Virus record (IMG/VR): IMGVR_UViG_3300050821_007656
Span: 1-23,181 of that record
Reading direction: 5' to 3' (one strand)
Length of the DNA: 23,181 nt
Origin: a virus
The position numbers and the translations under genes are program-made. Within the stretch, counting starts at the first letter, position 1; each line of letters begins with the position of its first letter. The notes under the pieces were generated by a model, which ran no database searches, was not told the origin of the DNA, and was given only the letters and a program-made list of their open reading frames with translations. Shown piece after piece: positions 1 through 7,464 of this stretch.

Positions 1-1
1 C

Positions 2-238
2 GCGCATTCCTGGTGGCAATACGTCACGAAAACCGGCAGCTACGAAACCTCGCGGGACGTCCCGCAGCACGACGGCGACCCGATCCACGATTGGGTATTC
101 CGGCAGGAACGAACACGTCCGGCTGTTCCTGCCCGCGACAACTTCGCGCGGCTCTGGGACTACATCAACGGTAAGAAACACCCGTGGTCGAGCGATCCAT
201 TCGTGTGGGTCGTGTCGTTCAAACTTGCCGGGCCTTGA
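2..238 (+). CDS. 3' end of an unknown protein (partial)
   Basis: An open frame enters from the left edge and stops at the TGA at 236-238, giving the last 78 residues of a protein. It is rich in aromatic and charged residues, starting AHSWWQYVTKTGSYETSRD and ending FVWVVSFKLAGP. No family was recognised. Codon third positions are mostly G or C, as in the genes downstream. About 260 bases and a promoter separate it from the next gene, so it probably ends the preceding transcription unit. Confidence 0.6.
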   Translation, partial: AHSWWQYVTKTGSYETSRDVPQHDGDPIHDWVFRQERTRPAVPARDNFARLWDYINGKKHPWSSDPFVWVVSFKLAGP

Positions 239-380
239 GCCGGTCGAAGCGTGAGGTTTGAGGCGACCGGCGGCAATTAGGGTCCTGTAGCCCCGATTCC
301 GCCGCCACGCCCCGGAAGCCGTCCTGACGCCCGAAACCCCGCCAAAACGCAAGCCAGCGGCCTCTGTGGCGATTTTAGGC

Positions 381-409
381 TTGACAGGCCCAGCCGCTTC
401 CGGCATAAT
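381..409 (+). promoter_or_regulatory. Consensus-type sigma-70 promoter
   Basis: TTGACA at 381-386 and CATAAT at 404-409 are separated by exactly 17 bases, so 11 of 12 hexamer positions match the consensus. Transcription would start near 416 and read into the small-gene run that begins at 500. The 239-499 gap holds no convincing gene. It contains this promoter and the hairpin at 428-470. Confidence 0.65.
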
Positions 410-427
410 CCGGATATCACGTGCCGT

Positions 428-470
428 GCGACGGATTGGTAACTCGCCTACTAGTGGCGCAATCCGTCGC
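428..470 (+). promoter_or_regulatory. Large hairpin in the 5' leader
   Basis: GCGACGGATTG (428-438) pairs perfectly with CAATCCGTCGC (460-470). Inside it, CGCC (445-448) pairs with GGCG (456-459), leaving a one-sided bulge of six bases. The structure starts about 12 bases downstream of the predicted transcription start and ends 29 bases before the start codon at 500. It has no T-run, so it is not a simple terminator. It could stabilise the 5' end, bind a regulator or be a DNA palindrome. Its function is unknown. Confidence 0.5.
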
Positions 471-499
471 CGGAAACCCTTTGGTTACAAGAAGTTATC

Positions 500-736
500 A
501 TGGCTCAATGTTCTGCCACCTGCCCCCATGCCGAAGCCAAGGCCGCCATCGAGGCCAGTCTTGGGGCCCTGTTCGATGGGACGTTCTTGCAAAAAGTCAA
601 GGATCTCATCGCGTCTGGCCTGACCGAGTTGCCCGCGATCCTCTCCGCCCTGACGGCCGCCGGAGTGGCTCTGCCGCCCTGGGCAACACTGGTGATCAAC
701 CTGCTACTGGCCCTGGAAAAGCCGGCCACGGCCTGA
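500..736 (+). CDS. Small protein with hydrophobic C-terminus
   Basis: A 78-residue protein, first in the unit behind the promoter at 381. An AAGAAG purine run at 489-494 precedes the ATG. The N-terminal half is helical and Cys-containing (CSATCPHAEAKAA). The C-terminal half is strongly hydrophobic (LPAILSALTAAGVALPPWATLVINLLLAL) and could be one membrane segment or a helical hairpin. A holin-like or membrane-associated phage protein is possible, but no family was recognised. Confidence 0.6.
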   Translation: MAQCSATCPHAEAKAAIEASLGALFDGTFLQKVKDLIASGLTELPAILSALTAAGVALPPWATLVINLLLALEKPATA

Positions 737-790
737 ACCCACATCGGCCGTCCAGGGAGCAGAGATCCTCCCCTTGGCGGCCGCAACGAA

Positions 791-825
791 CGCCCGGCGG
801 ACGGCCCCCAAACGTCCGCCGGGCG
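791..825 (+). terminator. 13-bp perfect hairpin without T-run
   Basis: CGCCCGGCGGACG (791-803) is the exact reverse complement of CGTCCGCCGGGCG (813-825), with a 9-base loop. No T-run follows and the next gene starts 15 bases later. It is more likely an intercistronic RNA-stabilising or attenuating hairpin than a full intrinsic terminator. Confidence 0.45.
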
Positions 826-840
826 GTGGATAGGAAAATC

Positions 841-1146
841 ATGCTCGTACGAGGATTGACAACGAAACTCTACAAACTCATCACGGAACCATTTCCAACC
901 GGTTGGATTCCGGTGGCCGGCGAATGCGTAATTATTCCGTCCATTAGTGGACGCGGCGCTTATCGAGCCACGGTTGAATGCGTTCTGGGCGGAGAAATCG
1001 TGAGGGTGAAGGTGGCACAATTTGCGAAAAAGGGGTGCGGCGGCAGGCAGCAATTCTTGCTCAAGGACATTCGGCCACTTCCATCGCCGCGCCGCAGTCG
1101 AGTTGGAGAACCCGCCGAACGTCGCCGCCGTGGCGACTGCGTTTGA
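841..1146 (+). CDS. Hypothetical phage protein with basic tail
   Basis: A 101-residue protein starting at the ATG at 841, preceded by AGGAAA. The longer open frame upstream crosses the previous gene and the hairpin, so I reject it. The middle looks like a small beta-barrel (GWIPVAGECVIIPSISGRG, then EIVRVKVAQFAKKGCGGRQQF). The C-terminus is very basic (SPRRSRVGEPAERRRRGD), which suggests nucleic-acid contact. No family recognised. Confidence 0.55.
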   Translation: MLVRGLTTKLYKLITEPFPTGWIPVAGECVIIPSISGRGAYRATVECVLGGEIVRVKVAQFAKKGCGGRQQFLLKDIRPLPSPRRSRVGEPAERRRRGDCV

Positions 1147-1158
1147 GGAGTTGGACCG

Positions 1159-1341
1159 ATGAATGAAGGCTGGGCTTGTCCGAAGTGCGGAAAGGTCATG
1201 GCTCCCTGGATGCCGACTTGCACCGAGAGTCACGCACCGCCGCCGATTTATTCGACGGGCACGCAGTATCCGCCGTTCGTTCCGGTGCGCGAACCGCTTA
1301 CCGGAGATCCGCTTCCGCCGCAACCAATGTCAATTTACTGA
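1159..1341 (+). CDS. Small zinc-ribbon-like protein
   Basis: A 60-residue protein beginning with a CPKCGKVMAPWMPTC knuckle, the type found in many short phage proteins, followed by a Pro- and Tyr-rich tail. GAGGAG at 1145-1150 is a good ribosome-binding site. The first two Cys are a clear CxxC. The third ligand lies in the PWMPTC segment and a fourth is not obvious, so zinc binding is likely but unproven. Function unknown. Confidence 0.6.
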   Translation: MNEGWACPKCGKVMAPWMPTCTESHAPPPIYSTGTQYPPFVPVREPLTGDPLPPQPMSIY

Positions 1342-1356
1342 AGGGGAGAAATCAGC

Positions 1357-1740
1357 GTGAACGAAGGGATACACCGCGAGCTAACGAGCCATAAGGTCAA
1401 CGGGCTGAATGAGGCCCTGACGATCACCGTGCTGGATAATCCGGGCCAAGGCAACGCCTGCCACGATTATTTCGTGACCTGGCAAGCCGATGAATCGCAC
1501 GGCGACCGACTCAGGGTGCAATTCCAAAACGGCCCGATCCAAGAGGCCGGCGTGAACGGCATCAGCAACGAAGCCCTGCTGGCTATCATCGAGGATCGCC
1601 TGTTGGACTTCCAGTCGGGCGAGTACGCCTGCCGCGAAAACGCCGTCGCCCTGACGAAGCTGCAAGAGTGCATGATGTGGCTCCAAAAACGTACGCGCGA
1701 CCGCACGGCCCGCGGCGTGGAGGGGACGAATCAGAAATGA
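1357..1740 (+). CDS. Tad1-like anti-Thoeris/anti-CBASS sponge
   Basis: A 127-residue protein with a GTG start at 1357 behind an AAGGGGAG ribosome-binding site. The residue pattern matches what I know of Tad1: NGPIQEAGVNG at 58-68, then ALLAIIEDRLLDFQ, ACRENAVALTKLQECMMWL at about 91-109, and RGVEGT at 119-124. Tad1 proteins sequester the cyclic ADP-ribose signals of Thoeris and some cyclic oligonucleotides of CBASS, so host immunity is not triggered. Length fits the family. The stop overlaps the ATG of the next gene. The assignment rests on motif recognition without a search. Confidence 0.75.
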   Translation: MNEGIHRELTSHKVNGLNEALTITVLDNPGQGNACHDYFVTWQADESHGDRLRVQFQNGPIQEAGVNGISNEALLAIIEDRLLDFQSGEYACRENAVALTKLQECMMWLQKRTRDRTARGVEGTNQK

Positions 1741-2375
1741 GCAATCGAATCACGCTCGCGGCCGTCCTCTTGCTGGCCGTCGCCCCGCTCAGCGCCGCCC
1801 CACCGAAGCTCTCGACCACGGCCTCGCCGCCCACAAATCCGATTGTGGCCGCACAACTCCAATTGTCCTCCGACGTCGCGACCTACTCGGCCACTGGCGG
1901 GAGTCTCGCCGCAATCCAGGCCCAGTTGACGCAACTGAACATCACTGCCGGCGTGCTCACGACAAGTCTTTCGACGTTGCAGACGACGGTTGACGCGGAC
2001 TATGCCGCCCTGAAGGCGCTCATTAACCCAAATCCAACGCCGACACCCGCCGGCCACGTCGTAAGCATCCTGGCCGTGACTTCGCCCGCGACGTGTGCCC
2101 CGTGCAAGAAGCTGGACCCCGTTCTTACCGCACTTAAGGCCAGCGGCGTGAACGTGACGACCTTGGACGGGAACGATCCGACGGTGCTGACCAAATGGAA
2201 CGTCGCATCGATTCCCACCTTGATAATGCAGGTCGATTCCGCTGAAGAGAACGGCGGAAAAACGCCGGGGTCGAGCCGCATGGTCGGGTTCGTCGGCAAT
2301 CCGAACGACCAGGCGATCCTCGCCAAGTGGTATGCCGATACTGTCGCGTGGGCGAAGACGCTGCCGCCGAAATGA
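1737..2375 (+). CDS. Secreted thioredoxin-like protein
   Basis: A 212-residue protein starting at the ATG that overlaps the preceding stop (ATGA). Residues 1-21 form a signal peptide (ITLAAVLLLAVAPLSAA). Residues 25-90 are Ser/Thr/Ala-rich and helical, perhaps a stalk. The C-terminal domain has a CAPC motif at 120-123 in a setting typical of thioredoxin folds, followed by a cis-Pro-like IPTL segment. It could be a thiol-disulfide protein acting in the cell envelope, or a structural use of the fold. The target is unknown. Confidence 0.65.
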   Translation: MSNRITLAAVLLLAVAPLSAAPPKLSTTASPPTNPIVAAQLQLSSDVATYSATGGSLAAIQAQLTQLNITAGVLTTSLSTLQTTVDADYAALKALINPNPTPTPAGHVVSILAVTSPATCAPCKKLDPVLTALKASGVNVTTLDGNDPTVLTKWNVASIPTLIMQVDSAEENGGKTPGSSRMVGFVGNPNDQAILAKWYADTVAWAKTLPPK

Positions 2376-2695
2376 GAAACGAAAATGTATGGCTTGACGA
2401 CGAAGATGTGAGCCCTGCCCGATTGGCCGGTAGACTTGCGGCGCGACGTGGCATTCCCGACACAAAGAAACCTTTACCGATTCGACAGGATTCATTTCTG
2501 ATGCCCGCCCCGCTCGACATGCACAACGACGCCGACGTCATCCAGGCCGCCTACGCCGCGAGCATGGCCGCAATGTTCGACAAGCTCGTGGACGTGTGGG
2601 CGTGCGACGGCGAGGAGAAATTCAGGGCGCGGGCCAAGCGGGATATCGAGTTGAGAAAGCAGGTCCGCGACGATCTGCTGCTGATGGTCGAGTGA
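2372..2695 (+). CDS. Hypothetical helical protein
   Basis: A 107-residue protein whose ATG at 2372 overlaps the preceding stop. A second possible start is the ATG at 2501, which begins MPAPLDMHNDADVIQ. The C-terminal half is helical and charged (AAMFDKLVDVWACDGEEKFRAR). It looks like a small cytoplasmic phage protein. No family recognised. Confidence 0.55.
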   Translation: MRNENVWLDDEDVSPARLAGRLAARRGIPDTKKPLPIRQDSFLMPAPLDMHNDADVIQAAYAASMAAMFDKLVDVWACDGEEKFRARAKRDIELRKQVRDDLLLMVE

Positions 2696-2707
2696 AAGGA
2701 AAACGAA

Positions 2708-3526
2708 ATGGCCGACATGATGCTGACTGAAGTGACCCTCCACACTGGCCGCAAGGTGATGAAGGGGCTCGAACCCCACACCGCCGCCTACCGCGGTCGT
2801 TTGCTCGGCAAGCGTTCCATGTATGCCCGTCTTGGAGCGCCGCCGGCATCGTGCTTTCAGTCGGGGAATTTCTTCCTCGACATGTACTTTAACAATCGCT
2901 ATGGCTGTTGCACGGGTGCGGCGTGGATGGAGATGCTGAACCGCGCCTACGGGATCGCAGTGCCCGAGGCCGTCGCGATGGCGGCGTTCAAGGCCGCTCG
3001 ATTGCTCAATGGGGCGAACATCTTGGACGTACTTAACTTCGCCGAGACGTACAAGATCACCGTGAATGGGAAGGATTACGTTTTCGGCCCGTCGGCGACC
3101 ATCGACTATTCCGACCCCACGGCCATCCAGACCGGCATTTCGACCTACGAAGGCGTCTACTGCGGCATCGACGCGGGATTCCTGGAGAAGTGCGTCGGCG
3201 ACACCAGCGGTTGGGTTGCCCAGGTCATCACGCGGGCGATGCAGAATTACGACCATGCGATTTGGTTGCCTGACTACGGAACGCTCGATGAGGCGGCGAC
3301 TTATATCAACAAAGAGCGTGGCGTGACTGTGACGATTGGAAGTCTTGATCCACAGATGTCGGTTGCGACCCTCGACACCTGGGGAACGCTCGGGATTGTG
3401 CCGCTCGCCACGACCATCGTGAATACGGTTGGCGAGGCCCACGTTATCGAGTCGTTCCCGTCCGCCCCCACCCCGACGCCCACCCCTTCCCCCGACGCCC
3501 CGCCGGCGCCCAGCGGGCAGATTTGA
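2708..3526 (+). CDS. Possible papain-like fold protein with Pro/Thr tail
   Basis: A 272-residue protein with an AAAGGAAA ribosome-binding site. A Gly-Cys-Cys-Thr-Gly motif (Cys67, Cys68) begins a helix after an NNRYG segment. Much later a YDHAIWLPDYG motif (His183) resembles the His strand of papain-like folds. This Cys...His order is what a C1/C39-like peptidase or an inactive relative would show. The last 20 or so residues are a Pro/Thr-rich linker that may tether it to another part. An endolysin-like or tail-associated role is possible. Substrate unknown. Confidence 0.5.
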   Translation: MADMMLTEVTLHTGRKVMKGLEPHTAAYRGRLLGKRSMYARLGAPPASCFQSGNFFLDMYFNNRYGCCTGAAWMEMLNRAYGIAVPEAVAMAAFKAARLLNGANILDVLNFAETYKITVNGKDYVFGPSATIDYSDPTAIQTGISTYEGVYCGIDAGFLEKCVGDTSGWVAQVITRAMQNYDHAIWLPDYGTLDEAATYINKERGVTVTIGSLDPQMSVATLDTWGTLGIVPLATTIVNTVGEAHVIESFPSAPTPTPTPSPDAPPAPSGQI

Positions 3527-3540
3527 GGGGACACGACGAA

Positions 3541-3747
3541 ATGACCAGCTCCGCCGAAACACTGACCATCAATCTCAGGCCGTGGTCGGTAGCGTGCCCG
3601 AACTGCCGAAGCGCCAGCGAGGTGGCACTTGTGGACGGAACCCTGGTCATCGCCATCCCGCCGAACAACGGCACGTATGGCCCGCAACTCGGCTGGTGCG
3701 ACCGCTGCAAGGTGTTCTTTTGCACTGGGTACGAGGCGAAAGAATAG
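3541..3747 (+). CDS. Zinc-ribbon protein
   Basis: A 68-residue protein with two CxxC knuckles, CPNC and CDRC, separated by a beta-rich segment. This is the layout of a zinc ribbon. The ATG at 3541 sits 10 bases after GAGGGG, so I prefer it to the upstream TTG. The role is unknown. Small zinc ribbons in phages often bind nucleic acid or modify host transcription. Confidence 0.6.
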   Translation: MTSSAETLTINLRPWSVACPNCRSASEVALVDGTLVIAIPPNNGTYGPQLGWCDRCKVFFCTGYEAKE

Positions 3748-3753
3748 GCCCAA

Positions 3754-3861
3754 ATGCGTTACCTCGCCCACCTGGCCCTGATCGCCCTGGCCGTCGCGGC
3801 GGGAGTTGCGCTTGCAATTTGGGGAGCGTTGCTGTATCTTTCCTGGAGTGCGAACCATTAA
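3754..3861 (+). CDS. Single-helix membrane peptide
   Basis: A 35-residue ORF (ATG 3754, TAA 3859-3861) that is almost one transmembrane helix: MRYLAHLALIALAVAAGV, then an Ala/Leu/Trp run and the tail SWSANH. It starts six bases after the previous stop. No clear ribosome-binding site is visible, so it would depend on translational coupling. It may be a lysis-related or accessory membrane peptide. Confidence 0.4.
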   Translation: MRYLAHLALIALAVAAGVALAIWGALLYLSWSANH

Positions 3862-3890
3862 CCCGCAGTTCCCCTTCAGGAGCCCATGAA

Positions 3891-4274
3891 ATGAAATCCT
3901 TCCTCGCCCTCGCGGCGATCCTCGTTTGCCTCGCCTTTGCCCTGCCGGCTCGCGCCCAGGTTGCACCCGCCGCCGATCCAGGCAGCGTCGACGTCCGGTT
4001 CACGTCGCTCGTCACGTCCGCGCCGCCGGTCCCCGGCTCGGTTGCCGCGCCAGCTTATGCCCCTGCCGCCTGTTCGCCCGCTTGCTCTTGCCCCTGTGGC
4101 CCAGCGGCTTGCACGCCGACCGCGTGCGCGGTGAACGGCTGCGCCGGGTGCGCGGGTTGTGCCGTTGGAGTATCGGCCGGCCGCGCCCATCCGGTGCTCA
4201 AGTTTTTGACGCATCCGTTCGCACGACTTCGCGCCCGCCGGGCAGCGAGAGGAGCGGGCGGCTGCGGCTGTTGA
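3891..4274 (+). CDS. Secreted Cys-rich protein
   Basis: A 127-residue protein with a clear signal peptide (SFLALAAILVCLAFALPARA, cleavage near residue 23) and a CAGGAG ribosome-binding site. A Pro/Ala stretch is followed by about a dozen Cys residues (PACSCPCGPAAC, GCAGCAGC) and a basic tail ending GCGC. Small secreted Cys-rich proteins of this style are common in planctomycete genomes, so it may be host-derived cargo. An upstream ATG at 3885 gives only a two-residue peptide before stopping. Function unknown. Confidence 0.6.
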   Translation: MKSFLALAAILVCLAFALPARAQVAPAADPGSVDVRFTSLVTSAPPVPGSVAAPAYAPAACSPACSCPCGPAACTPTACAVNGCAGCAGCAVGVSAGRAHPVLKFLTHPFARLRARRAARGAGGCGC

Positions 4275-4312
4275 TTTCTATTTTCTCATCCACTACCCCA
4301 GGAACCATTTCC

Positions 4313-4471
4313 ATGACCCCCGCACAATTCGCCGCCCAAGTCGCGACCGATCAAGCCACGCTCGCGTCGGCCCAAGCCACGCAAGGCACGACCGGCACGA
4401 CGCTTTCTGCCGCATTGTCGCAGCTCTTGACGGACGTACAGATGGCTCAGCCCGCGAGCCCGACTTCGTGA
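4313..4471 (+). CDS. Small Ala/Thr/Gln-rich helical protein
   Basis: A 52-residue ORF starting MTPAQFAAQVATDQATLASA. It is low-complexity and helix-forming, like the middle segment of the thioredoxin-like protein upstream. CAGGAA lies at 4299-4304. It may be a short coiled-coil accessory protein. Supported only by codon use and position. Confidence 0.4.
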   Translation: MTPAQFAAQVATDQATLASAQATQGTTGTTLSAALSQLLTDVQMAQPASPTS

Positions 4472-4559
4472 CCGATCCATCCGCGCCGTTCGCCGCGTCG
4501 TTTCCAGGCGTAAATCGCGGCGGGCGCGGACCTTTGAGGCACCCGCGAGAGGATGTGCA

Positions 4560-4859
4560 ATGGACATACCAGGCGAAGTCTGGATTGCAGGCGGAACGAT
4601 AGCCACGATTGTGGGCACTTGGATTAGCGCCGCCCGTGCGGCGGCCAAGTCTCGCGACACTGTGGTGGAACGGCTGAATCAACAGGACGTGCGATCAGCC
4701 GAACAGCATGGAGAGAATCGTACATCGATACGCGGAATTGAAGTCAACATGAAAGGCATCGAGCAAACGCTGGTGCGGCATGACGAGCGACTCACCGCCT
4801 GCGAGCGTAGGCCATCGCAAGTGGTGTGTCCGCAACGACACAACGATCCACCTGGCTAG
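4560..4859 (+). CDS. Membrane-anchored coiled-coil protein (XhlA/holin-accessory-like)
   Basis: A 99-residue protein with a GAGAGGAT ribosome-binding site. A hydrophobic N-terminal helix (EVWIAGGTIATIVGTWISAA) is followed by a charged coiled coil (AEQHGENRTSIRGIEVNMK). This is the reverse order of classic XhlA but resembles many small phage lysis-accessory or tail-associated membrane proteins. No catalytic motif. Lysis involvement is a guess from topology and from the other membrane ORFs nearby. Confidence 0.45.
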   Translation: MDIPGEVWIAGGTIATIVGTWISAARAAAKSRDTVVERLNQQDVRSAEQHGENRTSIRGIEVNMKGIEQTLVRHDERLTACERRPSQVVCPQRHNDPPG

Positions 4860-4917
4860 CCGCCATCGGCCGCAACCAGGAAAGCGGAAGCCAAGCAGCG
4901 AACACGGGAGCCCAACC

Positions 4918-5088
4918 ATGCCTGACATAATCACCATGACGCCAGAAGAGGAAATCGAGAGCCTGAAGGCCGAATTGGCGGCCGAGCGCGACCAAGGCAT
5001 CGCCGAGCGAAAGCGGTGGGAGCAGCGATATGCAATTTTGCTGGACGCCACAACCCGCCAGGTACGACGAGCACGGCGCACTGCGTGA
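4918..5088 (+). CDS. Short coiled-coil protein
   Basis: A 56-residue protein starting at the ATG at 4918, seven bases after GGGAG. After a short N-terminus it is one charged amphipathic helix (EEEIESLKAELAAERD, then ERKRWEQRYAILL) with a basic C-terminus. Function unknown. Confidence 0.5.
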   Translation: MPDIITMTPEEEIESLKAELAAERDQGIAERKRWEQRYAILLDATTRQVRRARRTA

Positions 5089-5139
5089 TGGCTCGCTGGC
5101 GGGCGGCAACAGCGACGGCAGGCTTAAAGGGATCACGAA

Positions 5140-7461
5140 ATGTCGAAAGTACGAAAACACGAAAGCATGAATGACGAAGCTCGAAAGAACGACGAAGGTG
5201 CGTTCAACTTCGTCATTCGTCATTCGAGCTTCGTCATTCTTCTGTGTACTGGGTACTGTGTACTCGGCACTCCGTGCGCCCGCGCCCAGCCCAACGGTCT
5301 CTTCCCGGAGACGATCATCGCCGGGCCGGGCCTGAGCTCCACGGCCAGCGGCCGCACGCTGACTTTGAGTGTGACTGCCGCCGGCGGCACGACCTTCACG
5401 CCGGGATTGAACCTTTCGCTCGCCGCCGGCACGCTCAATGCCGGCAGCGCCACGCTCGGCAGCGCTGCATATACCAACAGCGGATCCTATGAGCCAGCCT
5501 TCACGCCCGGCAACGGGCTCTTGCTGGCGGCAGGCAACTTGTCGGCGCTGCTGTCGACCACTGGCGGCTTGTCTTTCACCGGCGGATCAATCGGCATCAC
5601 CGGAGGGACTGCCGGACTGCTTGCGGGATATGTGCCGTATAGCGGCGCGACTAGCAGCGTTTCTCTGGGATCGTATAGCATCCTGGCTAGTGGAATATCG
5701 CCCACCAATAACGGGATTACTCCCGTGACTTCGTGGCTATCTACCGGCGGAAGCGCTAGTCAGTTTCAGCCTCAATACAAGATCGTCAATGCCATTTCCT
5801 TTGCCGGAAGCGGGCAGACAATGCTTTCTTTCGACGCGCTCCATAATTGGATCGGCATCAACCAAACAGCCCCTGTGTCCACGCTTGATCTTGGCAGCAA
5901 TCCGACGATCACCGGCAGCGGCTCGACCGCGGGCTACTGCAGTATCGGAGTGACGAGCAGTGGCGGAATCGTGCTCAAGTCCTCCGACACGTCAACGAGT
6001 TCCCCGGCATTGCGGTTGGTGAATCTAGCCAACAGCAGCGTGTGGACCGTGGACTATCTAGGCAATACGGTGTTCAGCGGCAACATCAGCGGCAGCGGGG
6101 CATTGAATATCGTCGGGGCGGCGACGTTCGCGGGAGGTACGGGAATTGATTCGTCAGGCGACTTGACGGTAGGCGGACAACTCATTGCGGGTAATGATGG
6201 CGTTCAGGCATCAAGCGGGAACATTCTCAACCTCTACTCTGGCGACGGAAATTCCGGATCATCCATCACAATTGCTGACCAGACGCCTGATGGCGGAAAC
6301 ATCACGCTTGCAACTGGGGCTTTGGGCTCAATAGTTATTCAAGGAAATCTGGATTTTCCCGATCTCACTGCATCCAGTCTGTTGGCTACAGGAACGTCAA
6401 ATATCGCGTCATCGGTAATCCTTGGCAGGAATGCAACGCTTACCGGCATCACGACAACGTCCGGAGGCACGCTGAACGTCGGTACGGCCACCTTTGGATC
6501 GGCGGCCTACACGGCGAGTAACGCCTACGTTGCTGGTCTTGGTAGCTTGTCGCAAGAGAATTCCAACGCCTTTAGCATCAGCGGCACGGGCACCCTCACA
6601 CCATCCAGCAGCACGACCTACGCCCTGTTGCAATTCATGGGCTCGGGCAGCAACTGGACGACGCTGGGCAGCAACCCGGCGGGCAACATGGTGATTACGC
6701 CGAGTGCGAACGCGGCGAACAACGTGCTGAGCATTACGAATGCCGGCGGAACAAACACGCTTGGGCTTAGCACTCAATCTGGAGGAGGAGGTCAGATTGT
6801 GATGTCGAATACGAACGGCAGCACAATTACGTTTAATATAGATACAGCAGATGCTAACGGCAACATCTCTATGTCGAGTGGTCAGTTGTATATACATCCG
6901 GTGGTTGATTTCTATAATAATATCGCCCCATTTAATGATAATGCAGTAACTTGCGGAGCCGCCGGACAACGTTGGTCAGGATTCGACGCAACAACTGGGA
7001 CCATCGGAAAAGCCTCGACAACTACTCCTGGCTGGGTAATAAAACTCGCATCAAGTGCCGACACGGCAGATGCCTTTCAGGTGCTCGCGTCGAACAACTT
7101 ATCGGCCGGCGCGACGAAAGTCTTCGGCATCAGCGGCGGATCGGCGGCAGGCGGCGTTGCGGGGGCGATCAATAGTGCTATCGGGCAGACGACGCTTACG
7201 CCGACAGGAGCCGGAGCGGGAGGCACTATCGTTTGCTCTATGCCGTTCCAGGGAGCAAGCTACAAGCAGGCCATTCTGTTTTTCAGTGGCTACAGCTTCG
7301 GGGCGACCGGTGGAGACACCTATACGTTCCCAACTGCGTTCACGCAGACGCCTTTCGTGTCAGCCAGCAACGTCACGGTGACGGCCACACTTACCACTAC
7401 GAGCTATGCGGTCACGGTGGCTTCCGGTCAAACAGGATGGGTCACAATTGAGGGTTACTAA
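5140..7461 (+). CDS. Tail-fibre-like protein with signal-peptide-like N-terminus
   Basis: A 773-residue Gly/Ser/Thr/Asn-rich protein, the longest in the left half. The N-terminus is charged, then hydrophobic (SSFVILLCTGYCVLGTPCARA), like a signal peptide. This part is encoded by a palindromic element (5169-5239). The body has fibre-type beta repeats: GTLNAGSATLGSAAYT near residue 98 recurs as GTLNVGTATFGSAAYT near residue 444. Toward the end, GAAGQRWSGFDATTGTIG and a terminal domain ending GWVTIEGY resemble tail-fibre C-termini. Probable role is host-surface binding. ATG 5167 is an alternative start. Confidence 0.65.
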   Translation: MSKVRKHESMNDEARKNDEGAFNFVIRHSSFVILLCTGYCVLGTPCARAQPNGLFPETIIAGPGLSSTASGRTLTLSVTAAGGTTFTPGLNLSLAAGTLNAGSATLGSAAYTNSGSYEPAFTPGNGLLLAAGNLSALLSTTGGLSFTGGSIGITGGTAGLLAGYVPYSGATSSVSLGSYSILASGISPTNNGITPVTSWLSTGGSASQFQPQYKIVNAISFAGSGQTMLSFDALHNWIGINQTAPVSTLDLGSNPTITGSGSTAGYCSIGVTSSGGIVLKSSDTSTSSPALRLVNLANSSVWTVDYLGNTVFSGNISGSGALNIVGAATFAGGTGIDSSGDLTVGGQLIAGNDGVQASSGNILNLYSGDGNSGSSITIADQTPDGGNITLATGALGSIVIQGNLDFPDLTASSLLATGTSNIASSVILGRNATLTGITTTSGGTLNVGTATFGSAAYTASNAYVAGLGSLSQENSNAFSISGTGTLTPSSSTTYALLQFMGSGSNWTTLGSNPAGNMVITPSANAANNVLSITNAGGTNTLGLSTQSGGGGQIVMSNTNGSTITFNIDTADANGNISMSSGQLYIHPVVDFYNNIAPFNDNAVTCGAAGQRWSGFDATTGTIGKASTTTPGWVIKLASSADTADAFQVLASNNLSAGATKVFGISGGSAAGGVAGAINSAIGQTTLTPTGAGAGGTIVCSMPFQGASYKQAILFFSGYSFGATGGDTYTFPTAFTQTPFVSASNVTVTATLTTTSYAVTVASGQTGWVTIEGY
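5169..5239 (+). repeat. Palindromic element inside the fibre gene
   Basis: A 17-base segment at 5169-5185 (starting GAATGACGAAGC) is the perfect reverse complement of 5223-5239. Shorter GACGAAG and CTTCGTC copies lie between them. It is followed by a GTACT-rich stretch at about 5245-5263. The element covers the codons for the start of the signal-like peptide. It resembles intergenic palindromes of bacterial genomes that have become translated. Confidence 0.6.
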
Positions 7462-7464
7462 ATC

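Noticed and set aside
421-840. Upstream extension of the 841-1146 gene to 421
   Set aside because: It overlaps the better-supported gene at 500-736 and the hairpin at 791-825. ATG 841 has its own ribosome-binding site.
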